From: an uncultured Eubacterium sp.
Lineage (GTDB): Bacteria; Bacillota; Clostridia; Peptostreptococcales; Anaerovoracaceae
Direction of reading: 5' to 3'
Assembly: GCA_900542385.1 (NCBI GenBank)
Contig: UQNP01000032.1
Location: 1 to 15,813, forward strand
Length of the DNA: 15,813 bases
The stretch's first letter is position 1. The number at the start of each line of letters is the position of its first letter. The notes under the pieces are model-generated. The model was not told where the DNA came from, made no database searches, and saw nothing but the letters and a program-made list of their open reading frames with translations. A program made the position numbers and the translations under genes. Below are positions 5,212 through 11,830 of the stretch, one piece after another.

Positions 5212-6633
5212 TTGAAGAAAACTAAAATAGTCTGCACTCTTGGACCTGCAAGCAGAGATGAGGATACTATGAGACGAATGCTCAAGGCGGGTATGAATGC
5301 CGCAAGACTTAATTTCTCCCATGGGACTCATGAAGAGCATAGAGAGACGATAAAACGCTTCAGGAAGGTAAGGGATGAACTTGATATACCGGCGGCTGTC
5401 ATTTTAGATACAAAGGGACCTGAAATAAGGCTCAGGGATTTCAAAAACGGCAGCGTGATGCTTGAGGACGGACAGATGTTCACGCTCACATCTGATAAAT
5501 GTGAAGGTGATGAAAGCAGGATCAGCACTACATATGATGAATTGCCTTCAGAGGTGGAAAAAGGGACGAAGATATTAATAGATGACGGCAGGATAAAGAT
5601 GGAAGTTGTCGATATAAAAGATAATGATGTCATATGCAGGGTCATTTCCGGCGGAAAAGCAGGGAGCAGAAAAGGAGTAAATATACCCAATAAATCTCTC
5701 GCCCTTGAATATATAAGCGAAGCGGACAGGAACGATATCCTGTTCGGGATAGAGATGGACGTGGATTATGTGGCGGCGTCCTTTGTCAGGAACGGCAACG
5801 ATGTCAGAGAGCTGAGGGATCTGCTCGATGGCAATGGCGGCAGCAGGGTAAAGATAATATCGAAGATCGAAAATATGGAAGGCATAGATAACTTTGATGA
5901 AATATTGTCCCTTTCCGACGGCATCATGGTAGCCAGAGGCGATATGGGTGTTGAAGTCGATTTTGAAAAGCTTCCCGGAATCCAGAAAAAATTTATAAAA
6001 AAGTGCTGCAGGGCAGGAAAGACGGTCATTACTGCAACCCAGATGCTTGAATCCATGACCAACAGCCCTAATCCTACGAGAGCGGAGATAACAGATGTTG
6101 CCAATGCTGTTTTTGATGGGACTTCTGCTGTGATGCTGTCAGGGGAAAGTGCTGCCGGAGATTTTCCGGTGGAAAGCGTAGAAACGATGTCTAAAATAGT
6201 TGAACAGGCGGAGCTGGATGCTGAAGAAGTAAAACAGTATAAGTTTCTTGAAGTTGAGACTGATAATCAGGATGTATCCAATGCTATGGGGCATGCAGCA
6301 TGTACAACAGCCAGAGATATAAATGCAAGCGCTATAATCGCAATAACCACATCCGGCTACACTGCCGAAATGATGGCCAAATACAAACCGGAAGAGCCTG
6401 TAATAGCAGCGACGCCTGATATAAAATCATATCATCAGCAGGCACTTACAAGAGGTGTATATCCTGTACATACGAAAGTAAGCGATAACTGGAACGATCT
6501 GATGGATGAAGCTGTCAGAGGGGCTGAACGTATGGGTTTTGTAAAAAAGGGAGACTGTATAGTGCTCAGCGCAGGAATGCCGCTTCAGATGCGAGGAACT
6601 ACAAACCTTATAAGGGTAAAAACTGTAGAATAA
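5212..6633 (+). CDS. pyk: Pyruvate kinase
   Basis: Pyruvate kinase converts phosphoenolpyruvate and ADP to pyruvate and ATP at the end of glycolysis. The 473-residue product has the N-terminal KIVCTLGPAS, R32 with NFSHG (34-38), LDTKGPEIR (65-73), the lysine signature IISKIENMEGI (215-225, catalytic K218), the metal-binding E220 and D244 in ARGDMG (241-246), and TATQMLESM (274-282). E71 in GPEIR is the position whose glutamate goes with K+-dependent enzymes, so K+ dependence is predicted. It ends after the standard allosteric domain and lacks the extra PEP-utiliser-like C-terminal domain of Bacillus enzymes. The start is TTG 5212, supported by GAGGTGAT (5199-5206) at 5-base spacing and by alignment of the first residues. 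It lies right after the tRNA terminator, so transcription comes either from readthrough or from a promoter overlapping that terminator. Confidence 0.97.
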   Translation: MKKTKIVCTLGPASRDEDTMRRMLKAGMNAARLNFSHGTHEEHRETIKRFRKVRDELDIPAAVILDTKGPEIRLRDFKNGSVMLEDGQMFTLTSDKCEGDESRISTTYDELPSEVEKGTKILIDDGRIKMEVVDIKDNDVICRVISGGKAGSRKGVNIPNKSLALEYISEADRNDILFGIEMDVDYVAASFVRNGNDVRELRDLLDGNGGSRVKIISKIENMEGIDNFDEILSLSDGIMVARGDMGVEVDFEKLPGIQKKFIKKCCRAGKTVITATQMLESMTNSPNPTRAEITDVANAVFDGTSAVMLSGESAAGDFPVESVETMSKIVEQAELDAEEVKQYKFLEVETDNQDVSNAMGHAACTTARDINASAIIAITTSGYTAEMMAKYKPEEPVIAATPDIKSYHQQALTRGVYPVHTKVSDNWNDLMDEAVRGAERMGFVKKGDCIVLSAGMPLQMRGTTNLIRVKTVE

Positions 6634-6687
6634 ACGTAAACATCTGAAAGATTCTACTGATTATGTGCATATAAGACAGCAAATAAA

Positions 6688-6723
6688 AAGGACTATCCCG
6701 TTTGGAGATAGTCCTTATTGTTT
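6688..6723. terminator. Bidirectional terminator between pyk and spoVG
   Basis: AAGGACTATC (6688-6697) and GATAGTCCTT (6707-6716) form a perfect 10-bp stem with a 9-base loop. On the plus strand it is followed by ATTGTTTT; on the minus strand by TTTATTT after the stem's own TT. It serves two converging genes, and the T-tract is better for spoVG. Confidence 0.85.
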
Positions 6724-6731
6724 TAGTATAG

Positions 6732-6750
6732 CTTATCTTTATATGATAAG
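6732..6750 (-). other. Small hairpin in the spoVG 3' region
   Basis: CTTATC (6732-6737) and GATAAG (6745-6750) can pair as a 6-bp AT-rich stem between the spoVG stop codon and the shared terminator. It could be a minor 3' stabilising structure; function is unknown. Confidence 0.3.
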
Positions 6751-6764
6751 ATGTTGGATTGAAG

Positions 6765-7061
6765 TTATTCAGCGTGGTTTTCCGCTTCTGCTTCAGCTGC
6801 CTTCTGAGCAAGAACTTTTTCATATTCTTCAAAGATGGCATCTCTTATTTTGTTTCTCGTTTCTGAAACGAGTGGATGAGCGATATCTCTGAAATCGCCT
6901 TCGCCCATCTTTCTGCTAGGCATAGCGATGAACAGGCCGTTCTGTCCTTCGATGATCTTGATGTCATGAACGACAAACTCATCATCAAAGGTGATGGAAA
7001 CTACGGCTTTCATTTTGCCCTCATCGTTAACTTTGCGAATTCGTACGTCAGTAATGTTCAT
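6765..7061 (-). CDS. spoVG: Regulator SpoVG
   Basis: SpoVG is a small nucleic-acid-binding regulator conserved in Bacillota, including non-spore-formers, with roles in sporulation, cell envelope and virulence gene control. The 98-residue product begins [11 protein letters not shown] and has the diagnostic core [20 protein letters not shown] followed by SRK (residues 29-51), with a helix near 69-85 and an acidic, alanine- and glutamate-rich tail. Length is normal. ATG 7061 is preceded by AAAGGCGG, a moderate ribosome binding site. It follows purR on the same strand with an 84-bp gap that carries its own promoter. In B. subtilis spoVG precedes glmU; here it points away from it. Its presence does not prove that the organism sporulates. 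Confidence 0.97.
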   Translation of the reverse strand: MNITDVRIRKVNDEGKMKAVVSITFDDEFVVHDIKIIEGQNGLFIAMPSRKMGEGDFRDIAHPLVSETRNKIRDAIFEEYEKVLAQKAAEAEAENHAE

Positions 7062-7109
7062 TTGTGGTACCGCCTTTCATGCCGTATTGTTTTCATTAAA
7101 GATACGTCT

Positions 7110-7138
7110 ATTATACAATACAATTATTTTATTAACAA
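7110..7138 (-). promoter_or_regulatory. Promoter of spoVG
   Basis: On the minus strand TTGTTA (7133-7138) and a perfect TATAAT (7110-7115) are separated by 17 bp, giving a start near 7103 and a leader of about 40 bases. This is a sigma-A type promoter; I do not see the sigma-H-type sequence known for B. subtilis spoVG. Confidence 0.65.
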
Positions 7139-7145
7139 GTAAATT

Positions 7146-7955
7146 TTAAAAAATCTGACAATTTGGTATCACCGATACCTGTCTTGTTTCTTCATCGACT
7201 TTCCCAAGATGCACAATAGGAAAATAGTCCTTTACTTTTTTATTTTTAGGTTCAATATTTACGATGGCTACGCCTATGCCGACAACGCTTATATCCACCT
7301 CTGAGAATATCTCCACGATGCCTTTGATGCTTCCCCCTCCGCGCATGAAATCATCTATTATGAGCACTTTTGAGCCGGGAGCGGCTGCTCGCTTTGATAT
7401 AGACATTTTCTGAAGTCTTTCAGAGGATCCGGGGAAGTAGTTTATGCTGACTGTCGCACCTTCCGAAATTTTAGTTTCTCTTCTTATTACTATGACGGGA
7501 AGATTGAGCATATGGGCAGTCATAAAAGCAACAGGAATGCCTTTTGTTTCTATGGTGGCTACATAATCGGCGCCTGCTTTTCTGAATTTTTTTGCGAATA
7601 TCTGGGCCATCCCCTTTACGATGGATGGATTGTACATTATATCCGATGTGTAGAGAAATCCGCCGCCGAGTATTCTGTTTTCTTCTTTAAGCATACAGCA
7701 TAGATTTTCCTGAACGGCCGCAGCCTTTTCAGGTGATATGTCAGGAATATATTTTACGCCGCCTGATGCCCCCGGTATAGTTTCGATATATCCGTAACCG
7801 GCAGCTTTGACGGCTTCTTTGGCGGCACTGATATCTTCGCTTATGCTCGATTTTGCTGCTGAGAATTTGTCGCAGAAATAGTTGAGATTGAAAATCTTTT
7901 CAGGTGATTCGGCGAGTATTTGACATATGGCGCCGACTCTGTGACTTCTTTTCAT
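7146..7955 (-). CDS. purR: Purine operon repressor PurR
   Basis: Gram-positive PurR is a repressor of purine synthesis and salvage genes. It has an N-terminal winged helix joined to a phosphoribosyltransferase-like domain that binds PRPP, which releases it from DNA. The 269-residue product begins MKRSHRVGAI, has a helix-turn-helix-like region (about 1-70), GGVKYIP at 65-71, GGGFLYTSDIMYNP (97-110) and the PRPP motif VLIIDDFMRGGGSIKG (197-212). Length is normal for the family. ATG 7955 has GGAGGT at 7961-7966. It is transcribed divergently from murC, with its own promoter, and followed by spoVG. Prs, which makes its effector PRPP, lies 2.3 kb away on the other strand. No clear PurBox was seen in the intergenic region, so autoregulation is not supported. 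Confidence 0.96.
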   Translation of the reverse strand: MKRSHRVGAICQILAESPEKIFNLNYFCDKFSAAKSSISEDISAAKEAVKAAGYGYIETIPGASGGVKYIPDISPEKAAAVQENLCCMLKEENRILGGGFLYTSDIMYNPSIVKGMAQIFAKKFRKAGADYVATIETKGIPVAFMTAHMLNLPVIVIRRETKISEGATVSINYFPGSSERLQKMSISKRAAAPGSKVLIIDDFMRGGGSIKGIVEIFSEVDISVVGIGVAIVNIEPKNKKVKDYFPIVHLGKVDEETRQVSVIPNCQIF

Positions 7956-7975
7956 ATTAGACCTCCGATAGGACT

Positions 7976-8004
7976 ATAATAACAGGCATTTGCTTAAAAA
8001 ACAA
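7976..8004 (-). promoter_or_regulatory. Promoter of purR
   Basis: On the minus strand TTGTTT (7999-8004) and TATTAT (7976-7981) are separated by exactly 17 bp, placing the start of transcription just before the purR ribosome binding site. Confidence 0.5.
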
Positions 8005-8021
8005 ATTTTTTATAATTACAA

Positions 8022-8050
8022 CGCATTTTTATTTGCAAATATGGTATAAT
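8022..8050 (+). promoter_or_regulatory. Promoter of the murC operon with palindromic spacer
   Basis: A perfect TATAAT (8045-8050) is preceded by TGG, giving an extended -10 (TGnTATAAT). The -35 position (8022-8027, CGCATT) is poor. Between them lies the perfect 12-bp palindrome TATTTGCAAATA (8030-8041), which could be an operator overlapping the promoter. Confidence 0.5.
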
Positions 8051-8080
8051 CCAATTAACTATGATTAGGGAGGCGTGATA

Positions 8081-9469
8081 ATGATAAATTTGCCGGACTA
8101 TAAGAAGATACACTGCATCGGCATCGGAGGGATCGGATTATCGGCAGTGGCGGAGATACTTATATCGAGGGGATATGAAGTCTCCGGTTCGGATATGAGG
8201 GAAAGTGATATTACCGAAAAACTTATAAATGACGGAGCGGATATATATTTAGGCCATAGAGCGAAAAACGTAGAAGGAAAGGAACTCGTTATTTATTCGG
8301 CAGCTGTAGGTCATGACAATCCGGAGCTTGCAAGAGCTGAGGAGCTGGGTATACCGGCTATAACGAGGGCACAGGCGCTTGGGGCGCTGATGGAAGGATA
8401 TGAAAACAGCATAGCCATATCGGGGACCCATGGAAAAACAACTACGACCTCTATGGTTTCTTTGATTTTAAAAAATGCACAAAAAGAGCCGACTATTCTT
8501 ATAGGAGGCAATCTTTCGGAGATAAACGGCAATGTGTATGTGGGCAAAGAAAAATATTTTGTTACAGAAGCCTGTGAATATATGGACAGCTTTCTTAACC
8601 TTAAACCTAAAATCGAGATAATCCTGAACATAGATTCGGACCATCTCGATTATTTTAAGGATGTGGAACATATAGCAAAATCCTTTGATAAGTTTGCCAG
8701 ACTTGTACCGGAGGACGGAGCTGTCATAGCATACGATGCCAATCCTTTCGTTAAAAGTGTAATAGACGGACTGCCAAATGCGATAACTTTCGGACTTAAT
8801 GAAAGCTGTGATTACTATGCTTCCAATATAAATTTTGATAATGACGGAATGCCGGAATTCGATGTGAACCATGGAGGCAGGGTTTTGTGCAGGATAAATC
8901 TGTCCATACCGGGAGAGCATAATATATTGAATGCGCTTTCGGCGTTCGCATGCTGTCACATACTTGGCGTGGATATTGATGATATAGTCAATACTCTCAA
9001 CAAATATACCGGTACTCAGAGAAGATTTGATGTATTGGGAAGAACGTATAACGATATAAAGATAGTTGATGACTATGCGCATCATCCGACGGAGATAAAG
9101 GCGACGCTTTCTGCGATAAGAAACATGAAGCACAACAATCTGTGGTGTCTGTTCCAGCCGCATACTTATACAAGGACGATGGCTCTTATAGATGATTTTG
9201 CCACAGCTTTTGCAGAAGCGGACAAGATAGTGCTGGCTGAGATATATGCGGCAAGAGAGAAGAATATATATAAGATAAGTTCGCGAACTTTAATGAACAA
9301 AATAAAAGAAGCGGAGCCTTCCAAAGAGGTGTATTTCTTTGAGGACTTCGAAGAAATAGCTAATTTTGTATATAACAACGCTGAAGAAGGCGACCTTGTA
9401 ATAACTATGGGAGCCGGAGATATATATAAAGTAGGCGAAATGATACTTGAAAAGGATAGGAAATTCTAA
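8081..9469 (+). CDS. murC: UDP-N-acetylmuramate--L-alanine ligase MurC
   Basis: MurC joins L-alanine to UDP-MurNAc using ATP, the first step of the peptidoglycan stem peptide, in the cytoplasm. I place the start at ATG 8081 (462 residues). A GTG at 8075 is in frame but only one base from AGGGAGG (8067-8073), whereas ATG 8081 is 7 bases away. The Rossmann-like domain has GIGGIG (14-19), the ATPase P-loop is GTHGKTTTTS (115-124), the central domain has EACEYMDSFLNL (163-174) and NIDSDHLDYF (183-192), and the C-terminal ligase domain has TGTQRRFDVLG (310-320) and DYAHHPTEI (331-339), all diagnostic of MurC rather than the other Mur ligases. It is the first gene of a run whose gaps are 43, 37 and 31 bp and then an overlap, so it probably heads an operon. 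Confidence 0.97.
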   Translation: MINLPDYKKIHCIGIGGIGLSAVAEILISRGYEVSGSDMRESDITEKLINDGADIYLGHRAKNVEGKELVIYSAAVGHDNPELARAEELGIPAITRAQALGALMEGYENSIAISGTHGKTTTTSMVSLILKNAQKEPTILIGGNLSEINGNVYVGKEKYFVTEACEYMDSFLNLKPKIEIILNIDSDHLDYFKDVEHIAKSFDKFARLVPEDGAVIAYDANPFVKSVIDGLPNAITFGLNESCDYYASNINFDNDGMPEFDVNHGGRVLCRINLSIPGEHNILNALSAFACCHILGVDIDDIVNTLNKYTGTQRRFDVLGRTYNDIKIVDDYAHHPTEIKATLSAIRNMKHNNLWCLFQPHTYTRTMALIDDFATAFAEADKIVLAEIYAAREKNIYKISSRTLMNKIKEAEPSKEVYFFEDFEEIANFVYNNAEEGDLVITMGAGDIYKVGEMILEKDRKF

Positions 9470-9512
9470 CAAAATCCGGCAAATATAGGTTTTACTCTGA
9501 GGAGATGATCGT

Positions 9513-10205
9513 ATGGATATTAAAGAATATGAAGCTGTAGAAGAGCAGCGTATACAGAGAAATTTGGAATACATGAACGAAGGTGTCAGATTCATAGATA
9601 TAAGAACTGCTTATATAGATGAAGGCGTTGAGATAGGAAAGGGCACGGTGATATACCCGTGTGTGATCCTTGAAGGAAATGTGAGTATAGGAGAAGACTG
9701 CACTATAGGCCAGAATACAAGGATAAAGGATTCGGTCATAGGAAGCGGTACTTCGATACAGAGCTCTGTAATAATGGAGAGCAGAGTAGGAAATGAGACA
9801 AGCATAGGACCTTTTGCATATCTCAGACCGGGCAGCGAAATAGGAAACGGCTGCAAGGTGGGGGATTTTGTAGAGATAAAAAACTCAAAGCTGGATGACG
9901 GAGCAAAAGCTGCGCATCTTACGTATGTCGGAGATTCAGATGTAGGCAAAAAAGTCAATCTCGGATGCGGAGTAGTGTTTGTGAATTATGACGGAAGCAA
10001 AAAATATCGTTCTGTTGTAGAGGATGGAGCTTTCATAGGTTGTAACGTGAATCTTGTATCTCCCGTAAATGTCGGGAAGAATGCGTATATAGCAGCAGGA
10101 AGCACCATAACGAAGAATGTTCCGGAAGGTTCGCTGCATGTGGCGAGAGCAAAAGGAAAAACAATTGAGGGTTGGGTAGAAAAAAGAGGTATATTAAAAA
10201 AATAG
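9513..10205 (+). CDS. glmU: Stand-alone glucosamine-1-phosphate acetyltransferase (C-terminal half of GlmU)
   Basis: Bifunctional GlmU (about 450 residues) acetylates glucosamine-1-phosphate in its C-terminal left-handed beta-helix and then makes UDP-GlcNAc in its N-terminal domain. This 230-residue protein holds only the linker helix (about 5-25) and the beta-helix with hexapeptide repeats (about 38-200). It shows LRPGSEIG (104-111), FVEIKNS (119-125), AHLTYVGD (134-141), VNLGCG (148-153) and NYDG (158-161). Residues matching E. coli R333, K351, H363, Y366, N377, N386 and K392 are R105, K123, H135, Y138, N149, N158 and K164, with identical spacing, so acetyltransferase activity is expected. 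There is no nucleotidyltransferase domain and no room for one: murC ends 43 bp upstream, and ATG 9513 has its own AGGAG (9500-9504). The uridylyl transfer must be done by another protein. Confidence 0.9.
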   Translation: MDIKEYEAVEEQRIQRNLEYMNEGVRFIDIRTAYIDEGVEIGKGTVIYPCVILEGNVSIGEDCTIGQNTRIKDSVIGSGTSIQSSVIMESRVGNETSIGPFAYLRPGSEIGNGCKVGDFVEIKNSKLDDGAKAAHLTYVGDSDVGKKVNLGCGVVFVNYDGSKKYRSVVEDGAFIGCNVNLVSPVNVGKNAYIAAGSTITKNVPEGSLHVARAKGKTIEGWVEKRGILKK

Positions 10206-10242
10206 CAGCAGTTTATAAGGAAAGTAGAGGTAGGAGAAACAA

Positions 10243-11193
10243 ATGAACAACAGCGTATTTTCAAATTACAAGGTATTTGCGGGCAATTCGCATCTTGAAT
10301 TGGCAGAAGAAATCGCATCCATCATGGGAAAACCCCTCGGGAGAGCTACGGTGAACAAGTTCAGCGATGGTGAAATTTCCGTAAATCTGTGGGAAACGGT
10401 GAGAGGTTCTGACTGTTATATAGTTCAGTCGACATGTGATCCGGTAAACGATAACCTGATGGAACTACTGATAATGATAGATGCCATGAAAAGGGCGTCT
10501 GCCGGAAGAATAAATGCAGTAATACCTTATTACGGATATGCAAGACAGGACAGAAAGGCTAAGGCAAGAGATCCGATCACAGCAAAACTTGTTGCAGATA
10601 TACTCGTTGCTGCTGGGGCAGACAGAGTAGTTACCATGGATCTGCACGCGGCGCAGATACAGGGATATTTTGATATTCCTGTAGACCATCTGGTAGGTAT
10701 GCCAATACTTTCGAAATACTTTGTAGACAAAGGCATCGATGATGTTGTAATAGTTTCTCCTGACCACGGCAGCGTTACGAGAGCGAGAAATATGGCACAG
10801 CCGCTTAATGCTCCTATCGCTATAGTAGACAAGAGAAGACCGGAGCCGAACAAGAGCGAGATCATGAACATAATAGGGGACATAGAAGGAAAAAACTGTA
10901 TCCTCGTAGATGATATGATAGATACTGCGGGAACTGTAACAAACGCGGCAAATGCGCTTAAAGATCTGGGAGCTGTAAGCGTAAGAGCATGCGCTACGCA
11001 CGCAGTGCTTTCAGGACCGGCAATAGAGCGTATAGAAAATTCAGCGATAGAAGAGCTGGTGCTGCTCAACACACTTCCTATACCTGAGGAAAAGAAAATA
11101 GACAAAATGAGAATAGTGTCTGTAGCGCCGCTGTTTGCTGAAGCAATGACGAGAATTTTCACAAACGGCTCTATCAGCAAGCTGTTCGACTGA
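10243..11193 (+). CDS. prs: Ribose-phosphate pyrophosphokinase (PRPP synthetase)
   Basis: Prs makes PRPP from ribose-5-phosphate and ATP, the precursor for purines, pyrimidines, histidine and tryptophan. The 316-residue product is full length. It shows FSDGEI (40-45), [11 protein letters not shown] (95-105), the metal- and ATP-site [12 protein letters not shown] (133-144) with H135, PVDHL (146-150), [11 protein letters not shown] (172-182), and the PRPP-binding loop [13 protein letters not shown] (221-233); the C-terminus is GSISKLFD. This is the class I phosphate-dependent type. ATG 10243 has AGGAG at 10232-10236. It sits next to glmU, as in B. subtilis and clostridia, 37 bp after it. Its product is the effector of PurR encoded nearby. 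Confidence 0.98.
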   Translation: MNNSVFSNYKVFAGNSHLELAEEIASIMGKPLGRATVNKFSDGEISVNLWETVRGSDCYIVQSTCDPVNDNLMELLIMIDAMKRASAGRINAVIPYYGYARQDRKAKARDPITAKLVADILVAAGADRVVTMDLHAAQIQGYFDIPVDHLVGMPILSKYFVDKGIDDVVIVSPDHGSVTRARNMAQPLNAPIAIVDKRRPEPNKSEIMNIIGDIEGKNCILVDDMIDTAGTVTNAANALKDLGAVSVRACATHAVLSGPAIERIENSAIEELVLLNTLPIPEEKKIDKMRIVSVAPLFAEAMTRIFTNGSISKLFD

Positions 11194-11224
11194 TCCCATA
11201 CAGACAGAGAGGTCAAGATCAAGT

Positions 11225-11830
11225 ATGTTTGTTGTAGCAGGATTGGGAAACCCCGGAAGAAAGTATGAAAAGACCAGACATAATATGGGGTTTTGGGCAG
11301 TGGACAGACTGGCAGAAAAAAACGATATAAAGATAAAGAAAATAAAACATAAAGCGCTCATTGGAGACGGGATCATTTCAGGTGAAAAAGTGCTCCTTGT
11401 AAAACCTCAGACTTACATGAACTTAAGCGGGGAATCTCTGCGTGAGATCGTAGATTACTACAATGTGGATCTGAGCAGATTACTTGTGATCTATGATGAT
11501 TTCGATATTGAAGCGGGCTCCCTTAGAATAAGGAAAAAGGGAAGCGCGGGAAGCCACAACGGCATGAAATCTATCATAAATCAGCTTGGCAGTCAGGATT
11601 TTCCGAGGATAAGGGTAGGCATAGGTGCAAGCGGAGGACTGGAATGGAAGGATTACGTCATAGGCAGGATGTCCGAAAGGGAAGCAAGGCTACTGGAGCA
11701 GACTGCCGACAGGGCGGCTGATGCGGTGCAGTGTATACTTGAAAAAGGTATAGACCGGGCTATGAATGAATACAATGTAAAGACATCAGAAGCGGAGAAA
11801 AATGACAGTGACGCAAAAAGGAATGATTAA
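11225..11830 (+). CDS. pth: Peptidyl-tRNA hydrolase
   Basis: Pth frees tRNA from peptidyl-tRNA that drops off ribosomes. The 201-residue product has GLGNPGRKYEKTRHNMGF (6-23), PQTYMNLSG (61-69), YDDFD (90-94) and SHNGMKSI (110-117). Residues equivalent to E. coli N10, H20 (catalytic), N68, D93 and N114 are N9, H19, N66, D91 and N112. The C-terminal tail (about 185-201) is charged and ends inside the mfd start region: the two genes overlap by 29 bp in different frames, suggesting translational coupling. ATG 11225 has AGAGAGGT about 11 bases upstream. The ctc (rplY-like) gene found between prs and pth in B. subtilis is absent. Confidence 0.97.
   Translation: MFVVAGLGNPGRKYEKTRHNMGFWAVDRLAEKNDIKIKKIKHKALIGDGIISGEKVLLVKPQTYMNLSGESLREIVDYYNVDLSRLLVIYDDFDIEAGSLRIRKKGSAGSHNGMKSIINQLGSQDFPRIRVGIGASGGLEWKDYVIGRMSEREARLLEQTADRAADAVQCILEKGIDRAMNEYNVKTSEAEKNDSDAKRND

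Noticed and set aside
7956..8074. PurBox operator in the purR/murC intergenic region
   Set aside because: No CGAA/TTCG-type inverted pair was found, so PurR control of these genes is not supported by sequence.
8075..8080. GTG start for murC at 8075
   Set aside because: Only one base separates it from the Shine-Dalgarno sequence. ATG 8081 has normal 7-base spacing and fits the MurC N-terminus.
8468..9163. 231-codon open frame on the minus strand
   Set aside because: Antisense to the MurC catalytic region; its length comes from the codon composition of murC.
10530..11222. 230-codon serine-rich open frame on the minus strand
   Set aside because: Antisense to prs; the serine and isoleucine bias is a mirror-frame artefact.
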